64,000 nt of DNA from Megascapheus bottae (GCA_024803745.1 JANJXV010000006.1:43315001-43379000); one strand, 5' to 3'; shown: positions 14,771 to 26,775, numbered from the stretch's first letter. Program-made: numbers and translations. Notes: generated by a model from the letters alone, not told the origin.

Positions 14771-16913
14771 AAGAAATTAAATCATCATTGTTACAAGAAT
14801 GGCCACCAAGTATGAAGAGAAAGCCACTATACTCGGTGCTTCAGCAGAACAGAGAAGGCATGGAATTCCTGTCTTTCTAAGCCTTTGACATGAGTGATGA
14901 AACAAGAGCACGCTGATACCCAAGACATTTTTCTACAAGCCAAGCTCAGCTGCTCATCTAGGGGTCCATTTGTTCAGCCAGTCTGCAATCAGCATCATAG
15001 CTACATAAACTGATGGAGGTAGCTCCATTCAAATTTCAAATTAAAAATAATTAAAATAGAGAAGAAATCTGTCAGAAATGTAATGCAAGAGTTGAGCAAA
15101 GGAGGAAAAAAAAAGTGTCCTGGCTGATAGCAGAGGCTCTGACAGGCAGCTTGTGAGACCATTAATGACTTGGCCTGCATCCTGGGTGTTTACTGATTCA
15201 CAGCTTGTTTAACTTCTTGTATATTCCCAACTGCTCCCCAAAGTGTGATACACCTCATCTACTCTGCAGTGGTTTAACAGCACTACAAATGAGTTTACTC
15301 AACCAATTAGAACTCCAAATACTGCTAAGACAAATGCCCAAGTTTTATGAAAGTGGTGATTCCCAGATCATCATTTTTCCAGAATTCCAATGCTAATAGA
15401 ATTAAGCAATGCTCCAACCCACAGGCCCATTAAATCAATGTATAGTCTTCTTTCTAACTAATAGAGAATTCCTTAAACCAGTTCCAAAAGAACTAAAAAA
15501 AATCAATAAAAAGACAAAACTTAAGAATAGCTGGATGCTCAAACAGTATTTTTAGGTAGAAAAATTCCTATGAGGTACTTGAAGCAAAGAAAACTGTTGT
15601 AAAAAATATAACATCAGAAAGTATTTATGAGCCACATCAAGAAATATGCCATCTGACATAATCCTGCAAACAAATCAGCGAAGCATAGAAAGGACTCACA
15701 AATATTTAAGTTCTTCACTAAGTTAATGGTGTGGAAAATATTAGAGGTGAAAAACTAGCAAGGAGAAACATCCCTTGTGGCACAACAAAAACCACTTTAC
15801 CTCATCTGCTCGAATGTGTTGTAAATGGCAATAAATGTCTCTGGGATTATTTATTGCTTTCCACATACAGATGGAAAGGAGATTAATACTTAATTAAGCT
15901 AGGATTCTTAGGCTGTCTATAATGGATTAAGCCCTAGATTGGACATTCACTGCCTTCCCACAGTATTTACTAGTAACTCAAAAAGATCTTGTCGCTATTT
16001 ACGCTGTGCTCTGAAAAGGTAACTGTGTGTCTATAAAAACAGATCAAGCCACTAAAAGAAGGGAATTCAAAGATTTCCCCACATAGAATAATGATAAATA
16101 TCGAAAGAGAGAGAAATGGAAATGATCCTATTTTTTCCATATTATATGCAATGAACATTTACAATTAATCCTGCAAATGCAAGCAATTGCATGTCAATAA
16201 AAATACTCTGAAAAATAATACTTATTTTGTGTACTATGTAATGGTATGGTAATGAAGGAAAAAGAAAGGAAAGTAATAATTTAGTTCCTCCTGGGAGCCT
16301 AAAATGTATTATTTGAATGCTTCAGGTGAATCTAGAAAATAAATCTCTTCCTTAAAGAAAAAAAGGGGGGCATCAAGGGAAGACTACTAATTTGATTAGA
16401 TTATAGGATTAGGTTCAATTTAATAAATCCTGGTGTAATATAAGGATTAGTAGAATATATTATGCTGAGTTTTCTAACAGTCTTTTTTAAAATAGGTTTT
16501 TCACAAGGCTGACTACTGATCAGATAGGCAATATAAAGAAATGTTCAAGTGACAATTCTGAATATGTGTGTATATATGTAGACGTAGTTTCATATTATAT
16601 ATAGTATGCATAATACCTCTCCCGAGAGTGAGGTAGTTCTGAGCCCAGCAGGGCAGAATGAAGAAATACAAAATTATTTTTCCCTTATTTTATAAAATCT
16701 TCTCTCCAACCTTCTGAAACAACTGCTAGATCACCTGCAATCTTTTCAGTTGGATATTCAATAAAAAGCAATTCTGATTGCACATCAGACCCACTGAGGA
16801 ATAAACAGGCAAGTCCCAGCCTGGCATCTATTTGGCAAAAAATGAATGCACAAAATAAACATATGACTCAGGTATGTGTATTCGAACAAAGAGCTTCTCT
16901 TGAATTAACTCAC

Positions 16914-16999
16914 CCATAGGCTCCATTGCTAATCAATTTAATTGTTTCGAAATCACTTTCTCGAGGTTTCCTTCGAAGTTTCAGGGAAGTATTAGAGCT
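16914..16999 (-). CDS. MAST4: MAST4 exon: start of kinase domain, glycine-rich loop
   Basis: Encodes SSNTSLKLRRKPRESDFETI and KLISNGAYG. DFETIKLISNGAYG is the first beta strand and the glycine-rich ATP loop of the AGC kinase fold, in the atypical MAST form SNGAYGAV. The exon is 86 bp, starts in phase 0 and leaves GG to be completed by the next exon. Donor GTGAGT. The Thr in SSNTS is Ala in the human protein as I remember it. Confidence 0.95.
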
Positions 17000-19017
17000 C
17001 TTGGGAACAAAAATAATGTTAAAAGTAAGTTCAGCATTTGAGAAAATTATTTTAATAACAAAACAGGTAATACTTGAATTGTCATTTTGTTTAATACGCC
17101 AAGAGTTCAGAATTCTAGCTAAAACAACCAAGGCCCAAACTGCCACTGCAGTGCTTGGGCCACTGCTCCTTATGATGCCAGCTCAGCTACATTTAAGCAA
17201 AATGTCATTCTAAAAGACCATGGCAGGGAGGGCCTGGAAAGTTCTGGTTTTATTTTCACTCTGTATACTCAAGTTAACCAACTCCTAGTTTGATAATAGA
17301 TTCAACTTCTCTGTCCCTGACTAAAAGCGTGTCTATTTCATTCTGAAGCAAAAATCTCTTCTTTGGAACAGGTGGTACCAGAAATCTTAGCCAGATTCAC
17401 ATTTCCACGCTTAAAGCGACAGTTCTCTAAAAAACTTAGCTCAATGGATGGCAAATAAACGCAGTGTTTTTAGTAAAATTCTCTCATGCTTCTTTTATGT
17501 CAGCAGCCAGACTGTGCAAGCAAACTCTTTGCAGAGTCCAGAATGTCATTCCGATTGTCTTGGAAGAACCCATTAGCAAACTGAGCGCCATCTTTCCCTC
17601 TAAGGACTGCCATTGCTAGCCATCATCTTTGGAAGACCTGGGTTACCATCTTCAAACCTTCCTGTCTGCTTGGGTTCCCCCCTGATCTTCAGTGACTTGA
17701 TGTCTATACAGTAACACAACCTAGGATACTTGATCTCCTCGACCTATAGAGCCATCTCTCAGATCTTTTCTCCTAGCCTCTGTACAGTGGCCAAAATGTC
17801 ACCATCATATGCTATGGCCTCCTCACAGCAAAAATTCAAGGCTAGAACTACTGACTTGTCCAGCCACTGCTTCTATGATTTGGCAGCATAGTTTTCTATG
17901 AGGTCCTCCTGTCCCATGAACTCTTTCCTCAGATCTCCACCACAAACTCTCTGAGGGGAGTGTCAGAAGATTGCTGACAGAAGGGCAAGTACCAGTTTGA
18001 TGTTTCAAAGGAACTTCGATCTCAACACATGTACAGTTCTGACAGTGACTATAACAAAATTAATAGGACAACCATCACTTGTCTACTACAACTTCTAACC
18101 ATTAAGATACTCTCTTACTCATTTCATGTGCAATTATTTCATTTAATCTTCCATAATCCTTTGGATCTGTTGTATTGATGGGGAAGTGGAAGCACAGGAG
18201 AATCATTTCCCTACACCCTCCACAATGAGTTAAGAGGTAAAGCCAGCTTTTAAATCCAAGATATTCCCTGCGTTCCCTACCCCTACCCCCCAGATTATAC
18301 AGATGTTCCAGCTTTCCTGACCAGCCCCAATCTGCTCCAGCCTGGTTTCTCTGCTAAGCTTATCTATTTACAAGAATGGTCCCAAGCAACCAAACCTCTG
18401 ACTGGTATCCTAGCAGTTGCCACTTAACAGTCTTTCCCACAAGCACCCTGCTCGTGGCCTAAACCAGGACTCTGGAGTCTAGACACTGCTCTAAAGATGG
18501 GTTGCTTACTGTTGTTTCCTTAAAAGCAACCTGATACACAGGGGCAGCAGAGACCGGGGAGGGGGGGGTGTTCCTGTCAAGCTTTCTGACTCTGTGGTCT
18601 CCTTTGCTCTTGACCCTCAGACGTTCCTTGCATCTGCAATGTTCCTTGTTCCCTTGGCATCCTGCTCATTTCTCACATCTCAAGAGCCATGGCCTTAGGA
18701 AATTTTGTGACTGACCAAACTAAAGCAAATCCCTTTATGGTATGTTCTAGTAGTACATTGTCCTTTCTTCATTGTAGAGTCTATTTATGCTCGTTGTTAT
18801 TCTGAGGATTTTGTTGGCACATGATTTCTTTTTGTAAATTTTGGCTTCTCTTAGAAGGAAGACACAAAAATGGTTTGCCTAGTGCCTGGCATAGGGCCTG
18901 GCATACAGAAAAAGACAATAAATATTTGTTGAAGAAAGTAATTAACACACTCAAAAATATCCAGATGCTAATAAAACACAGAAACCAACAGCATATTTTG
19001 TGAGGAAAGATACTTAC
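17000..19017. other. MAST4 intron, 2.0 kb
   Basis: No SINE or L1 recognised. It contains a comparatively GC-rich block (17490-18030) that may be an old processed pseudogene on the minus strand. Confidence 0.5.
17490..18030 (-). pseudogene. Possible decayed processed pseudogene, unidentified
   Basis: On the minus strand, overlapping open stretches in shifting frames give protein-like pieces such as CCEEAIAYDGDILATVQRLG and VEEIKYPRLCYCIDIKSLKI, broken by stops. The block is richer in GC than its surroundings. No intron-like interruption, parent gene or clear poly-A end is recognised. It may instead be ordinary unique sequence. Confidence 0.25.
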
Positions 19018-19085
19018 ACTCACTGACTCATCCGTCTCGGGTGTTTCTGCTGTGCCACTATCATAGTTCCCCAGCTGAGCCATTT
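19018..19085 (-). CDS. MAST4: MAST4 exon: linker between DUF1908 and kinase
   Basis: Encodes MAQLGNYDSGTAETPETDES and VS, an acidic Ser/Thr-rich linker before the catalytic domain. The internal Met is not a start: the exon enters with two bases that complete the Glu codon of the preceding exon. The exon is 68 bp and ends in phase 0 at a strong GTAAGT donor. The acceptor follows TTTTACACTTAG. Confidence 0.95.
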
Positions 19086-19587
19086 CTAAGTGTAAAAGAG
19101 GAAAACAAAACAAAAATGTAAGTACCGTTTAAGAAATACACTTCAATTAAACAAGAAAACTAAGCTAAAACAAAAGAAATACACATTCTCCCTTACTAAA
19201 AAAATAGAAAAACATACTCTTTATTTGAATGTATCCATAGGAAAACTTTCTAAACATGGCAAGAACCTATGGCAGCAGACCATGTGCACTTGGTCAGCCC
19301 AAACCCTGACCTGAAATTCCATTTTTTTTCAGTTTTGAAAGTATTTTTATGCTCTTTAGGTAGTTATATAAATGAGATGCCATTCAACAATGCATTTATG
19401 AATACAATGCATCTTGACCAGTGTTACCTCTTACTGTTTCTTGTGAACACCTACATAGAGGAACTTTGGTGACTGGACCCTACTCTAGGGAGCAGTATTC
19501 CCTGGCTGGTACAACTGCTATCATTGAAAAAGTTTGGGTGGATTAATCACTCTGTTTAAAATCATATCCAAACTATACAAGTCTTTC

Positions 19588-19840
19588 CATGCTAGGTGTT
19601 GGTGGATCATGCCTGTAATTCTAGCAACTCAGGGAACTGAGATATGAGGAATATGGTTCAAGGCCAGCCCAGTCAGGAAAGTTGATTGAGTCTCTGATCA
19701 TCAGTAAATTATTTAAAAAAAAAAAAGCTGAAAGTGGAGCTATGGCTTAAGTGGTAGATTGCTAGCCTTGCACAAAAGAAGCTTAGGGACAGTGCACAAG
19801 CCCTGAGTTCAAGCTCCAGGACCCGCACCAACAATAAGAT
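19588..19840 (+). mobile_element. B1-headed dimeric SINE
   Basis: Head gttggtggatcatgcctgta, ggaactgagatatgaggaat; A-rich link; tail tggcttaagtggtagattgc ... cctgagttcaagctccagga. Confidence 0.8.
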
Positions 19841-20480
19841 ACCTCTCAAAACAACAGATTCAAATCTTTTCAGGATTTGACTGATAACAAAGAAGCACTG
19901 GCTACATCTTGTAAATAATTTTCGTGTCACAGTAAGCATCTACTGTTTCATTCCTTTGTATCTTCTAAGATAAATACCACTAAGAAGGAGAATTTGCTGT
20001 CTGTTGGAAGCAATAATGGTGATTAGTTCAGGGGGGTTTGGAGATGAAAAGATTTGGTTAAGGCCACTATCTAACTTTAGGTTCTTCCCCAGTAAAATGG
20101 AAACAATATTAGTTTAGCTTGTTCTTAGAACTTTTTTTGTGAGTATAGTACATCATAATGCATGTGAAGCTGCAGGTTGACTAACAGAAATTAAGTGTTT
20201 ATTAAATAATAGTTGTTTCTTTATTATTAATTATGTCTATAAAGTAACCAGCTCTGGGCTGAATGCCACATGCTTGACATCAGCTTAAGCACTACCCTGG
20301 CTGTCTAGTTAAAAATGATAAAGTCACCTAATTGCCCAGCTCAAGTTGGAATGCTTCCTTGAGTTTATATAAGTAAATGGCAAAGTCTAATTAACACACT
20401 GATATCAGTCCCCTGAGTAGCTAGAGTTAATTTTCTTTTCTCCACGGGTAGTCTACTTTTCTAAAAATAAGTGAACCTGT

Positions 20481-20712
20481 GCCAGGCACAGTGGCTCATG
20501 CCAGGAAGCTTAGCTGCTCAGGAGGCTGAGATCTGAGGATTATGGTTCAAAACCAGCCAGGGCACTAAAATCCATGAACCTCTCCAATTAGCCACCAGAA
20601 AACTGGAAGTGGTGCTGGGGCTCAAGGGGTAAGGTGGTAGCCTTGAGCTGAAGAGCTCAGGGACAATGCCCAGGCCTAGAGTTCAAGTCCCACAACTGAC
20701 CAAAAAAAAAAA
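20481..20712 (+). mobile_element. B1-headed dimeric SINE with target-site duplication
   Basis: Full-length: gccaggcacagtggctcatg, link aattagccaccagaaaactg, tail agagttcaagtcccacaact and a poly-A end. Direct repeats of 12 bases at 20469-20480 and 20713-20724 differ at one base. Confidence 0.9.
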
Positions 20713-21143
20713 AAGTGAACTTGTACAATAAGAAGTTATAGTTCTAGCTATATATTTTTGTATGTATCTAAAAATCATTTCTTAGGTTTTTATTTCATAT
20801 GATTGTTTTTATAATTTTTATAATTTTATCATTTTTAATAGTGATTATTCACAAGGTTTATGAAGCTAAAATAACATTGGAGTGTTCCCTTTAAGTAAAA
20901 ATTTGTATACTCTCAACTTTGAAATAACCAGAAATTCACTCTAATGTTGAATGCAGGGAAAATTCCAGGATAAAAAGGACCTTAGTTCAAACTCTATACT
21001 TTCTTGATTTTATTCAAATGATACATGGACTAAGAGACAAACTAAAGCATACTTGATTTGGAAAAAATCCCCAGAAGATAGTCACCATTTAATATTGTTT
21101 AAACAGAAGTAACGGTTAACACTAAGCAATTAGAGAGGAAGAA

Positions 21144-21146
<3 letters not shown>

Positions 21147-21184
<38 letters not shown>
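21147..21184. repeat. (AT)n microsatellite
   Basis: About 19 perfect AT units, self-complementary and therefore able to extrude as a cruciform. Confidence 0.95.
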
Positions 21185-21186
<2 letters not shown>

Positions 21187-21497
21187 CACTCATATACATA
21201 TATACAAACATATGTGATTGTCACATCCTTTTTGTGTTTGTTGTGTTCATTTTTACATTATAGAAAGATCCGAAGGTAAAGAGGCCCATGAATTCTTTGA
21301 TTAACTCCATGACCTAGCTCCAGAACTCTCACTCATCAAAGGACTGGCTGTAGATATGTTAGCTTGGATGCCAGTAGCATAGAGAAACAAATCATTTATT
21401 CAATTGCCTGGGGAAAGCCAGATTAAAAATTATCCTCAGACAGAACTAAAAAACAAACAAATTAAATATCAAAAGGTTTTTTTTTTTTTTAAAGTAA

Positions 21498-21896
21498 CTC
21501 CTGGTTGTGCTGGGGGCTGAGTAACGCCATGTCTAACCTTGAGCTATAGTACTGTGAATTACTTTCTGCTGAGGCAAGGCAACATGCAAGTGTTATTGCT
21601 TTGAGGCAAGGGGCAATAAGGCAAGATGCAAGAGGCAAGGCACACTAGGCAAGGAGCAAGACCTCCCTATCCCGCCCACCTTTGTGCTATGTTAGCTGGA
21701 GGGACTTCCTCAAAAAGGGGGTTGGGGTTAGAGTTCCAGCCTTGACAGAGCTGCCTGATGTGTCTGTTTGTGCTCAGGGGAAGGAGGGCTGGGTGCAGGC
21801 AGTGGGCCCTCTCCTCTCTCAGCTTGTCCCTATCTGGGTGTGTTTTCCCTATCCCTCCTGCTGGTCCAGAGGGACCGGGGACGAAAGACCCCGACA
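21498..21896. mobile_element. Possible solo LTR of an endogenous retrovirus
   Basis: About 400 bases of higher GC than the surroundings, containing a GGCAAG-rich patch (21570-21660) and ending in gacgaaagaccccgaca on plus (a TGTCGGGG start on minus). The TG...CA form suggests an LTR, but no target-site duplication or polyadenylation signal could be fixed and the strand is undecided. No retroviral gene accompanies it. Confidence 0.35.
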
Positions 21897-23441
21897 TGAT
21901 TATACATTTTTATTACCAAATTTGAAACATGTCAGAGACTCTGACTAAGTTTTCAAAGCCTCCATTAAAGGATGTAAATGGGCCTGGGTTTATTCACATA
22001 TCAAAGATGTGCCTATTGCTGTATTCACTGCCAGAGAGGAAAAGTAGGTAGGGCTGACACAGCCTTAACTACACCAGCGTGAAGAGTCAATATAATGTGC
22101 TTTGACAGCCTCCCCTCACTCCAAACATTTTCATAAAAAATAAATTAAAAGATGGTTCTGTTTTAAATAGAATTTCGCTAAATAACTATTATCTGGGAAA
22201 TATATATTATTTGCAAGCAGTGGGTAGTAATGGGAAGGAACCAAGAGTCAGCTTTTGAAGCAGGAAGCAAAGGCATCACTTTGTAATGCCTGAAGAGATT
22301 TTTAAAAACTCATCTAAATACCATTAAACATCTGCCCTTTTTATTTCATTGATTTAAACCATTTCTGAAGACTCATGATTCAGAAAGGTAAAGATGGTAA
22401 TTTAAAAGCCATGGGAGGAAAAATCTCTCTCCAGGGAACTTTTCAGAAAAGAAGCCACCAGACTCTGATAAGTGATGAATCTGTTGTGGTATGGCTTTCA
22501 GTACAGTATAAATTTATCTGGCATTATCTCCCAGTAATGCATGCATCATTTCACTGGAAGCAAAGATGAGATGGGTACAACAGCAGACAAAGCAGGGAAC
22601 ACAGAAGAAAGCAGGGCAGAAGGCAGCAGCTTCCCTGGCTTTAGATGGAGGGAAAAAAATCTCTGTGCTCACATTTACCTCCATCACGCACAATGGAGCA
22701 GGATAAACGCTCTTCAAATTCGATTGATGAACCAGGAAGACAATTTGAATGAGGAGTTGGTGATTGTTTATGAGTCTTTAGGCAGGGTATATAACACTAA
22801 GTTTTATAAGTAACAATCTCAAACTACAATGAACAGGAAAAGGTGGGGACATTACTCATATTCAGTTTTTGAAAAAAAATCACTAACAGAATGTTTCCTA
22901 TTCTCTGTACTCAATAGAAAGATATCTTGTTTTTATTTGATTCAAAAATCCTTTGGTAAGCTTTAAGAGATGCATTCTTTTCTATTATTGTCTATCATGT
23001 ATGCTACTGACTTTAGACTGTCTTTAGACATGAAAGCAAAACTGTACCTTCCAGGACTGTACTCAGATTTAAAGCAATATGCCACCAACTGCATTACTCT
23101 CCTATTAAATAATGCCGATTCTGAATGAATGATAATTTCTTCAACATTTTTACTCTCAAAAAGAGCTCAATCCAGCTATCCCACAGAAAAAGATTCTGGA
23201 CAAGTCTGGAAGCCAAATTCTCCCCAGACAGTCTGGCTCACAGACCTCTAGGATATCGAGGTCTGGCCCCTTCTCCAGACAACCAAAACTAGAACAGGCT
23301 CCATTTTCTCAGGACTAAGTCACTCCCCAAGAGGTAGCTTTTCAATAGCCTAAACAGGAACAACAAGGACTAGCCACTAAGGTTCTCTTTCAGAGAACAT
23401 AGAACAGAAGCAAATGATAGGTTAACCAGCCAAGTTCTCAC

Positions 23442-23574
23442 CTTCCAAAGGGTCCTTATTGAGCCCCAGCTGGCTGATGATGTATCTGGGAATGTCGGTT
23501 TTGATGCCCTGACCTTCTTTTGCATGGCCTTCTGCTGCTTCCAATAGATAGTAAAATTCTTCAGGATCAAATTC
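23442..23574 (-). CDS. MAST4: MAST4 exon: DUF1908 end, [20 protein letters not shown]
   Basis: Encodes [40 protein letters not shown] and DPLE. This closes the DUF1908 module. The exon is 133 bp, starts in phase 0 and leaves one base (G) to complete Glu in the next exon. Acceptor after TTTTCTGCCAG; donor GTGAGA. Confidence 0.96.
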
Positions 23575-23657
23575 CTGGCAGAAAACAAACACACAGAGAT
23601 AATTTTTTGAGCCAAAGTGGTTTGAGGTTCTGCATAAATCCCATTTATAATACTGTT

Positions 23658-24005
23658 GATACAGCTTAGTTATTGATTGATTTTTATTGTAAAGGTGATG
23701 CACAGAGGTCAATTGCATAAGTTACATAACTAGTACAGTTCTTTATGAATAGCTGTCACCTCTTCCCTCATTTTCTCCTAGTTTTTCTCTCCTGATCCTC
23801 CTCCCCCACTAGTTTTATAATTCATTTTCAACTTAGTGTCTGAGTGTCTCTGCTGCACTTGTTTACTCTTTGTCCCATCATTTCTGTCCTTTTGTCCTTC
23901 CCCTTAATCTCCCCCAAACAGATAAACTTAAATACAAGATAAAAGGTACAGAAATAAAAAAGAGTAGGAAAGGAGAAAACAAAACAAAAGCACAAACAAA
24001 AACAT
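23658..24005 (-). mobile_element. Old L1 3' end, 3' portion
   Basis: On minus this ends in a CAATAAAAATCAATCAATAA-type tail at about 23670. It appears to be the 3' part of the same insertion whose ORF2 part continues at 25806, beyond the nested elements. Confidence 0.5.
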
Positions 24006-24030
24006 AAAGCAAAATAAAAATACATCTTCT

Positions 24031-24228
24031 TGGGCCAGGAGTTTGGCCTAGTGGTAAAGTGCTTGCCTAGCATGCATGAAGACCTGGGTTTGATTCCTCA
24101 GTACCACCTACATAGAAAAAGCTGGAAGTGGTGCTGTGGCTCAAGTGGCAGAGCTCTATCCTTGAGAAAACCCAAGGACTGTGCTGAAGCTCTGAGTTCA
24201 AGCCACAGGACTGGCATAACAACAACAA
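24031..24228 (+). mobile_element. ID-headed dimeric SINE
   Basis: gggccaggagtttggcctag, ggtaaagtgcttgcctagca, then tail gtgctgtggctcaagtggca ... tgagttcaagccacaggact and an AAC-rich tail. Confidence 0.88.
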
Positions 24229-24244
24229 AAAACAAGAACCTCTT

Positions 24245-24440
24245 CTGGGGCTGGGAGTTTGGCCTAGTGGTAGAGTGCTTGCCTAGCATGCACGAATAGC
24301 CGGGTTTGATTCCTTGGTACCACATGCATAGAAAAAAGTTGGAAGTGGTGCTGAGGCTCAAGTGATAGAGCTCTAGCCTTGAGAAAGTCCAAGGACAGTG
24401 CTCAGGCCCTGAGCTAAAAAACCCAGGACTGGCAAAAAAA
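24245..24440 (+). mobile_element. ID-headed dimeric SINE
   Basis: Second copy directly after the previous one: ggggctgggagtttggccta ... gtgctgaggctcaagtgata ... ggactggcaaaaaaaa. Confidence 0.88.
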
Positions 24441-24446
24441 ATCTAG

Positions 24447-25750
24447 ACCTCCTTGGCCCAGTTCGAAACTTTCTTAATAAGGACAAAGAATCACAACAAA
24501 TCAGAGAAAGGCTGGATAAGTGGGACTGCATTAAACTGCAGAGCTTTTGTATGGCAAAGGACATAGCTAGTAAATTAATTAGGAAGCCTACAGAGTGGGA
24601 GAAGATCTTCACCAACCATGCAAGACAAAGGCCTCATATCTAAAATATATCAACAGCTCAAAAAATTGAATCAATCCCAAACTAATCTTCAAAGTAACAA
24701 CCATCCCATTAAAAGATGGGTCAAAGACTTAAAGAAAGTCTTCTCTGAAGAAGAAACAAAAATGGCCTATAGACACATGAAGAAATGCTCAACATCTCTA
24801 GTCATAAAAGAAACGCAAATCAAAACAACTCCAAGATTCCACCTCACTCTAGTTAGAATGGCCAGGATCAAGAAAACTAATAACAACAGATGCTGGAGGG
24901 GATGTGGCCAGGAGGGATCACTACTACACTGTTGGTGGGAGTGCAAACTCGTTCAAACACTATGGAAAGCATTATGGCAGTTCCTCAAAAGACTAAACAT
25001 AGAGCTCCCCTATGACCCAGCAATTCCACTACTTAGCATTTACCCAATCATCCAGAAACAAAGACATACTAAATCCACTACCACAACAATGTTCATTGTA
25101 GCATTATTCACCATAGCAAAGATATGGAACCAACCTAGATGTCCCTCAGTTGATGAGTGGATCAACAAGATGTGGTATTTGTACACAATGGAATTCTATG
25201 CTGCTGTCAGAAAGAATGACATTGCCCCATTTGTTAGGAAATGGAAAGACTTAGAAAAAATCATATTAAGTGAAGTAAGCCAGACTCAAAGGAACTTAGG
25301 CTCAATGGTTTCCCTCATTTGTCATAATCAGTAGAAACCTTGGGCTCTCCTAGCAGAGATTTGCAATAGAGCAAAACCTTGATACAAAAGGCCATATAGT
25401 AGGACGCTAAATGAAAGGATCTCTAGGATATAGAAACATAAGCCATATAATGAATAATTGTTGTTCTTAAGGTACTATGTTATCTCTTATCTCTTTTACT
25501 GTCCCTTGGTTATCTCATATTGTTACAGTATCTCACTTTTTACCTGATATATCGGATATATTTGTATTTGGTTATTTGAAATTGGATAGGGAAGGGGGGG
25601 GGAAACAAGATGAGGGGTGGGGATGGGGGGGAGGGAAATGGGGACCAAGACATGTGAAAGGGTATCAATGTATGTGAATTAATGCACCATCTATCTGGCA
25701 AATATCATGTAACCCTTCTATTAATTATAATAAAACATATATGGAAAAAA
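24447..25750 (+). mobile_element. 5'-truncated L1 (ORF2 C-terminal part plus 3' UTR)
   Basis: Positions 24618-25334 are open for 238 codons and read as the L1 ORF2 C-terminus, with a CW-rich block ([20 protein letters not shown]) and WNQPRCPSVDEWINKMWYLY. A stop, a G-rich 3' UTR (about 25590-25645), an ATTATAATAAAA end and a long A/C-rich tail follow. Lacking ORF1 and the endonuclease and reverse-transcriptase parts, it cannot move by itself. It is less decayed than the copy at 6531-7682. Confidence 0.93.
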
Positions 25751-25805
25751 ACAAAAACAAAACAAAAAAAACCCCAAAACAAAAAACAAAACAAAACAAA
25801 AAACC

Positions 25806-26155
25806 TTCTTTTTCCATTTCTTTGAGTCCATTTTGACAAATGTCACTTTATATGATTATATACACATAATTATTGAGTTTTTGTGATTCTCTCCTAAGAA
25901 TATCCTCCCTTGGTCTTACTATGTGAATGTTTAGAGTCCTTTTTATCATGGCTAAGTGTAATATTTTGGCTTTTACCAGCCAATGTATTTACAAGTAGAT
26001 TTGTAAGCACATTCTAATTACTACAAATGAAGGAAACCATGCACCCTGTGTTTCTTTGGGTCTGGCTTACTTTGCTTAAAATAATTCTCTCCAAGTCTTT
26101 CCATTTCCTCACAAATGGTGTGCTTTCATTCTTTCTGATGGAAGAATAGAATCCC

Positions 26156-26157
<2 letters not shown>
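25806..26157 (-). mobile_element. Old L1, end of ORF2 and 3' UTR
   Basis: Minus-strand translation near 26017-26157 gives the L1 ORF2 end (MGFYSSIRKNES, FVRKWKDLERIILSKVSQTQ, MVSFICSN). It ends at a TG repeat that joins it to the inverted piece at 26270. Confidence 0.75.
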
Positions 26158-26201
<44 letters not shown>

Positions 26202-26205
26202 TGTG
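26157..26205. repeat. (TG)n microsatellite
   Basis: About 24 TG units with one interruption; a shorter TG block follows at 26226-26246 after a repeat of the catagaatcccattgtg flank. Confidence 0.95.
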
Positions 26206-26269
26206 CACTTGCATAGAATCCCATTGTGTGTGTGTGTGCACGTGTGTATATGTATATCATCTATATCAC

Positions 26270-26462
26270 ATTTTCCTGATCCAGCTCAAAAACTGAACTT
26301 CCCCCTTTAACAAACACTCAAAGAAATGACAACCCAATTAATAAATGGGCTAACAACTTAATAAAGACAGATTTCTCAAAAGTTAAAAATGGCCAATAGA
26401 CACATAAAGAAATGTTCAACATCTCTAGCTATAAAAGAAATGCAAATCAAAACAACATTGAG
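26270..26462 (+). mobile_element. L1 ORF2 fragment, inverted relative to its neighbour
   Basis: Plus-strand match to L1 ORF2 upstream of the part in the minus fragment (aatggccaatagacacataa, ttcaacatctctagctataa, gcaaatcaaaacaac). The order suggests a 5' inversion of the minus-strand L1. Confidence 0.8.
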
Positions 26463-26654
26463 ATGTGGTGCTGCTTTTAAAAATGTATGTGACTTTCACT
26501 CCTATTTACAGTCTGTTCATATTTTAAGTCAATATACTCATTCAATGGCTAACCTGAAGACAGTGATTGCTTCCCTCTACCTAGTAAGGTAACACTGGAG
26601 ACACTATGCATGCTCTACTCCAGATCTAGATTTCATTGGAAAAGAACAGATTTT

Positions 26655-26775
26655 TTTTTTAATGATTTCTGTGGCCCAGAGCGCTATTACCAAGGTTGAC
26701 CTTGTATTCCTAGGATCAAGTGATCATCATTTCAGCCCCCGAAACATCTAGGACTATAGCTATGTATTAATTGCT
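26655..26775 (-). mobile_element. B1-like monomer
   Basis: Antisense B1/Alu pattern: gtggcccagagcgctattac ... tcctaggatcaagtgatcat ... catctaggactatagctatg. Confidence 0.55.

Larger units (their letters stand above)
10797..16913. other. MAST4 intron, 6.1 kb
   Basis: Holds SINEs at 10996-11155, 11178-11390, 12340-12480, 12875-12965, 14085-14285 and 14560-14770, and a CA-rich patch at 11768-11810. The part 14800-16900 shows no recognisable repeat and no exon. Confidence 0.7.
19086..23441. other. MAST4 intron, 4.4 kb
   Basis: Holds SINEs at 19588-19840 and 20481-20712, an (AT)n run at 21147-21184, a GGCAAG-rich patch, and a possible LTR up to about 21896. The part 21900-23440 shows no recognisable repeat or exon. 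Confidence 0.7.

Noticed and set aside
24618..25334. 238-codon open frame as a host gene
   Set aside because: It is the C-terminal part of L1 ORF2 in a truncated element, followed by an L1 3' UTR and A-rich tail.
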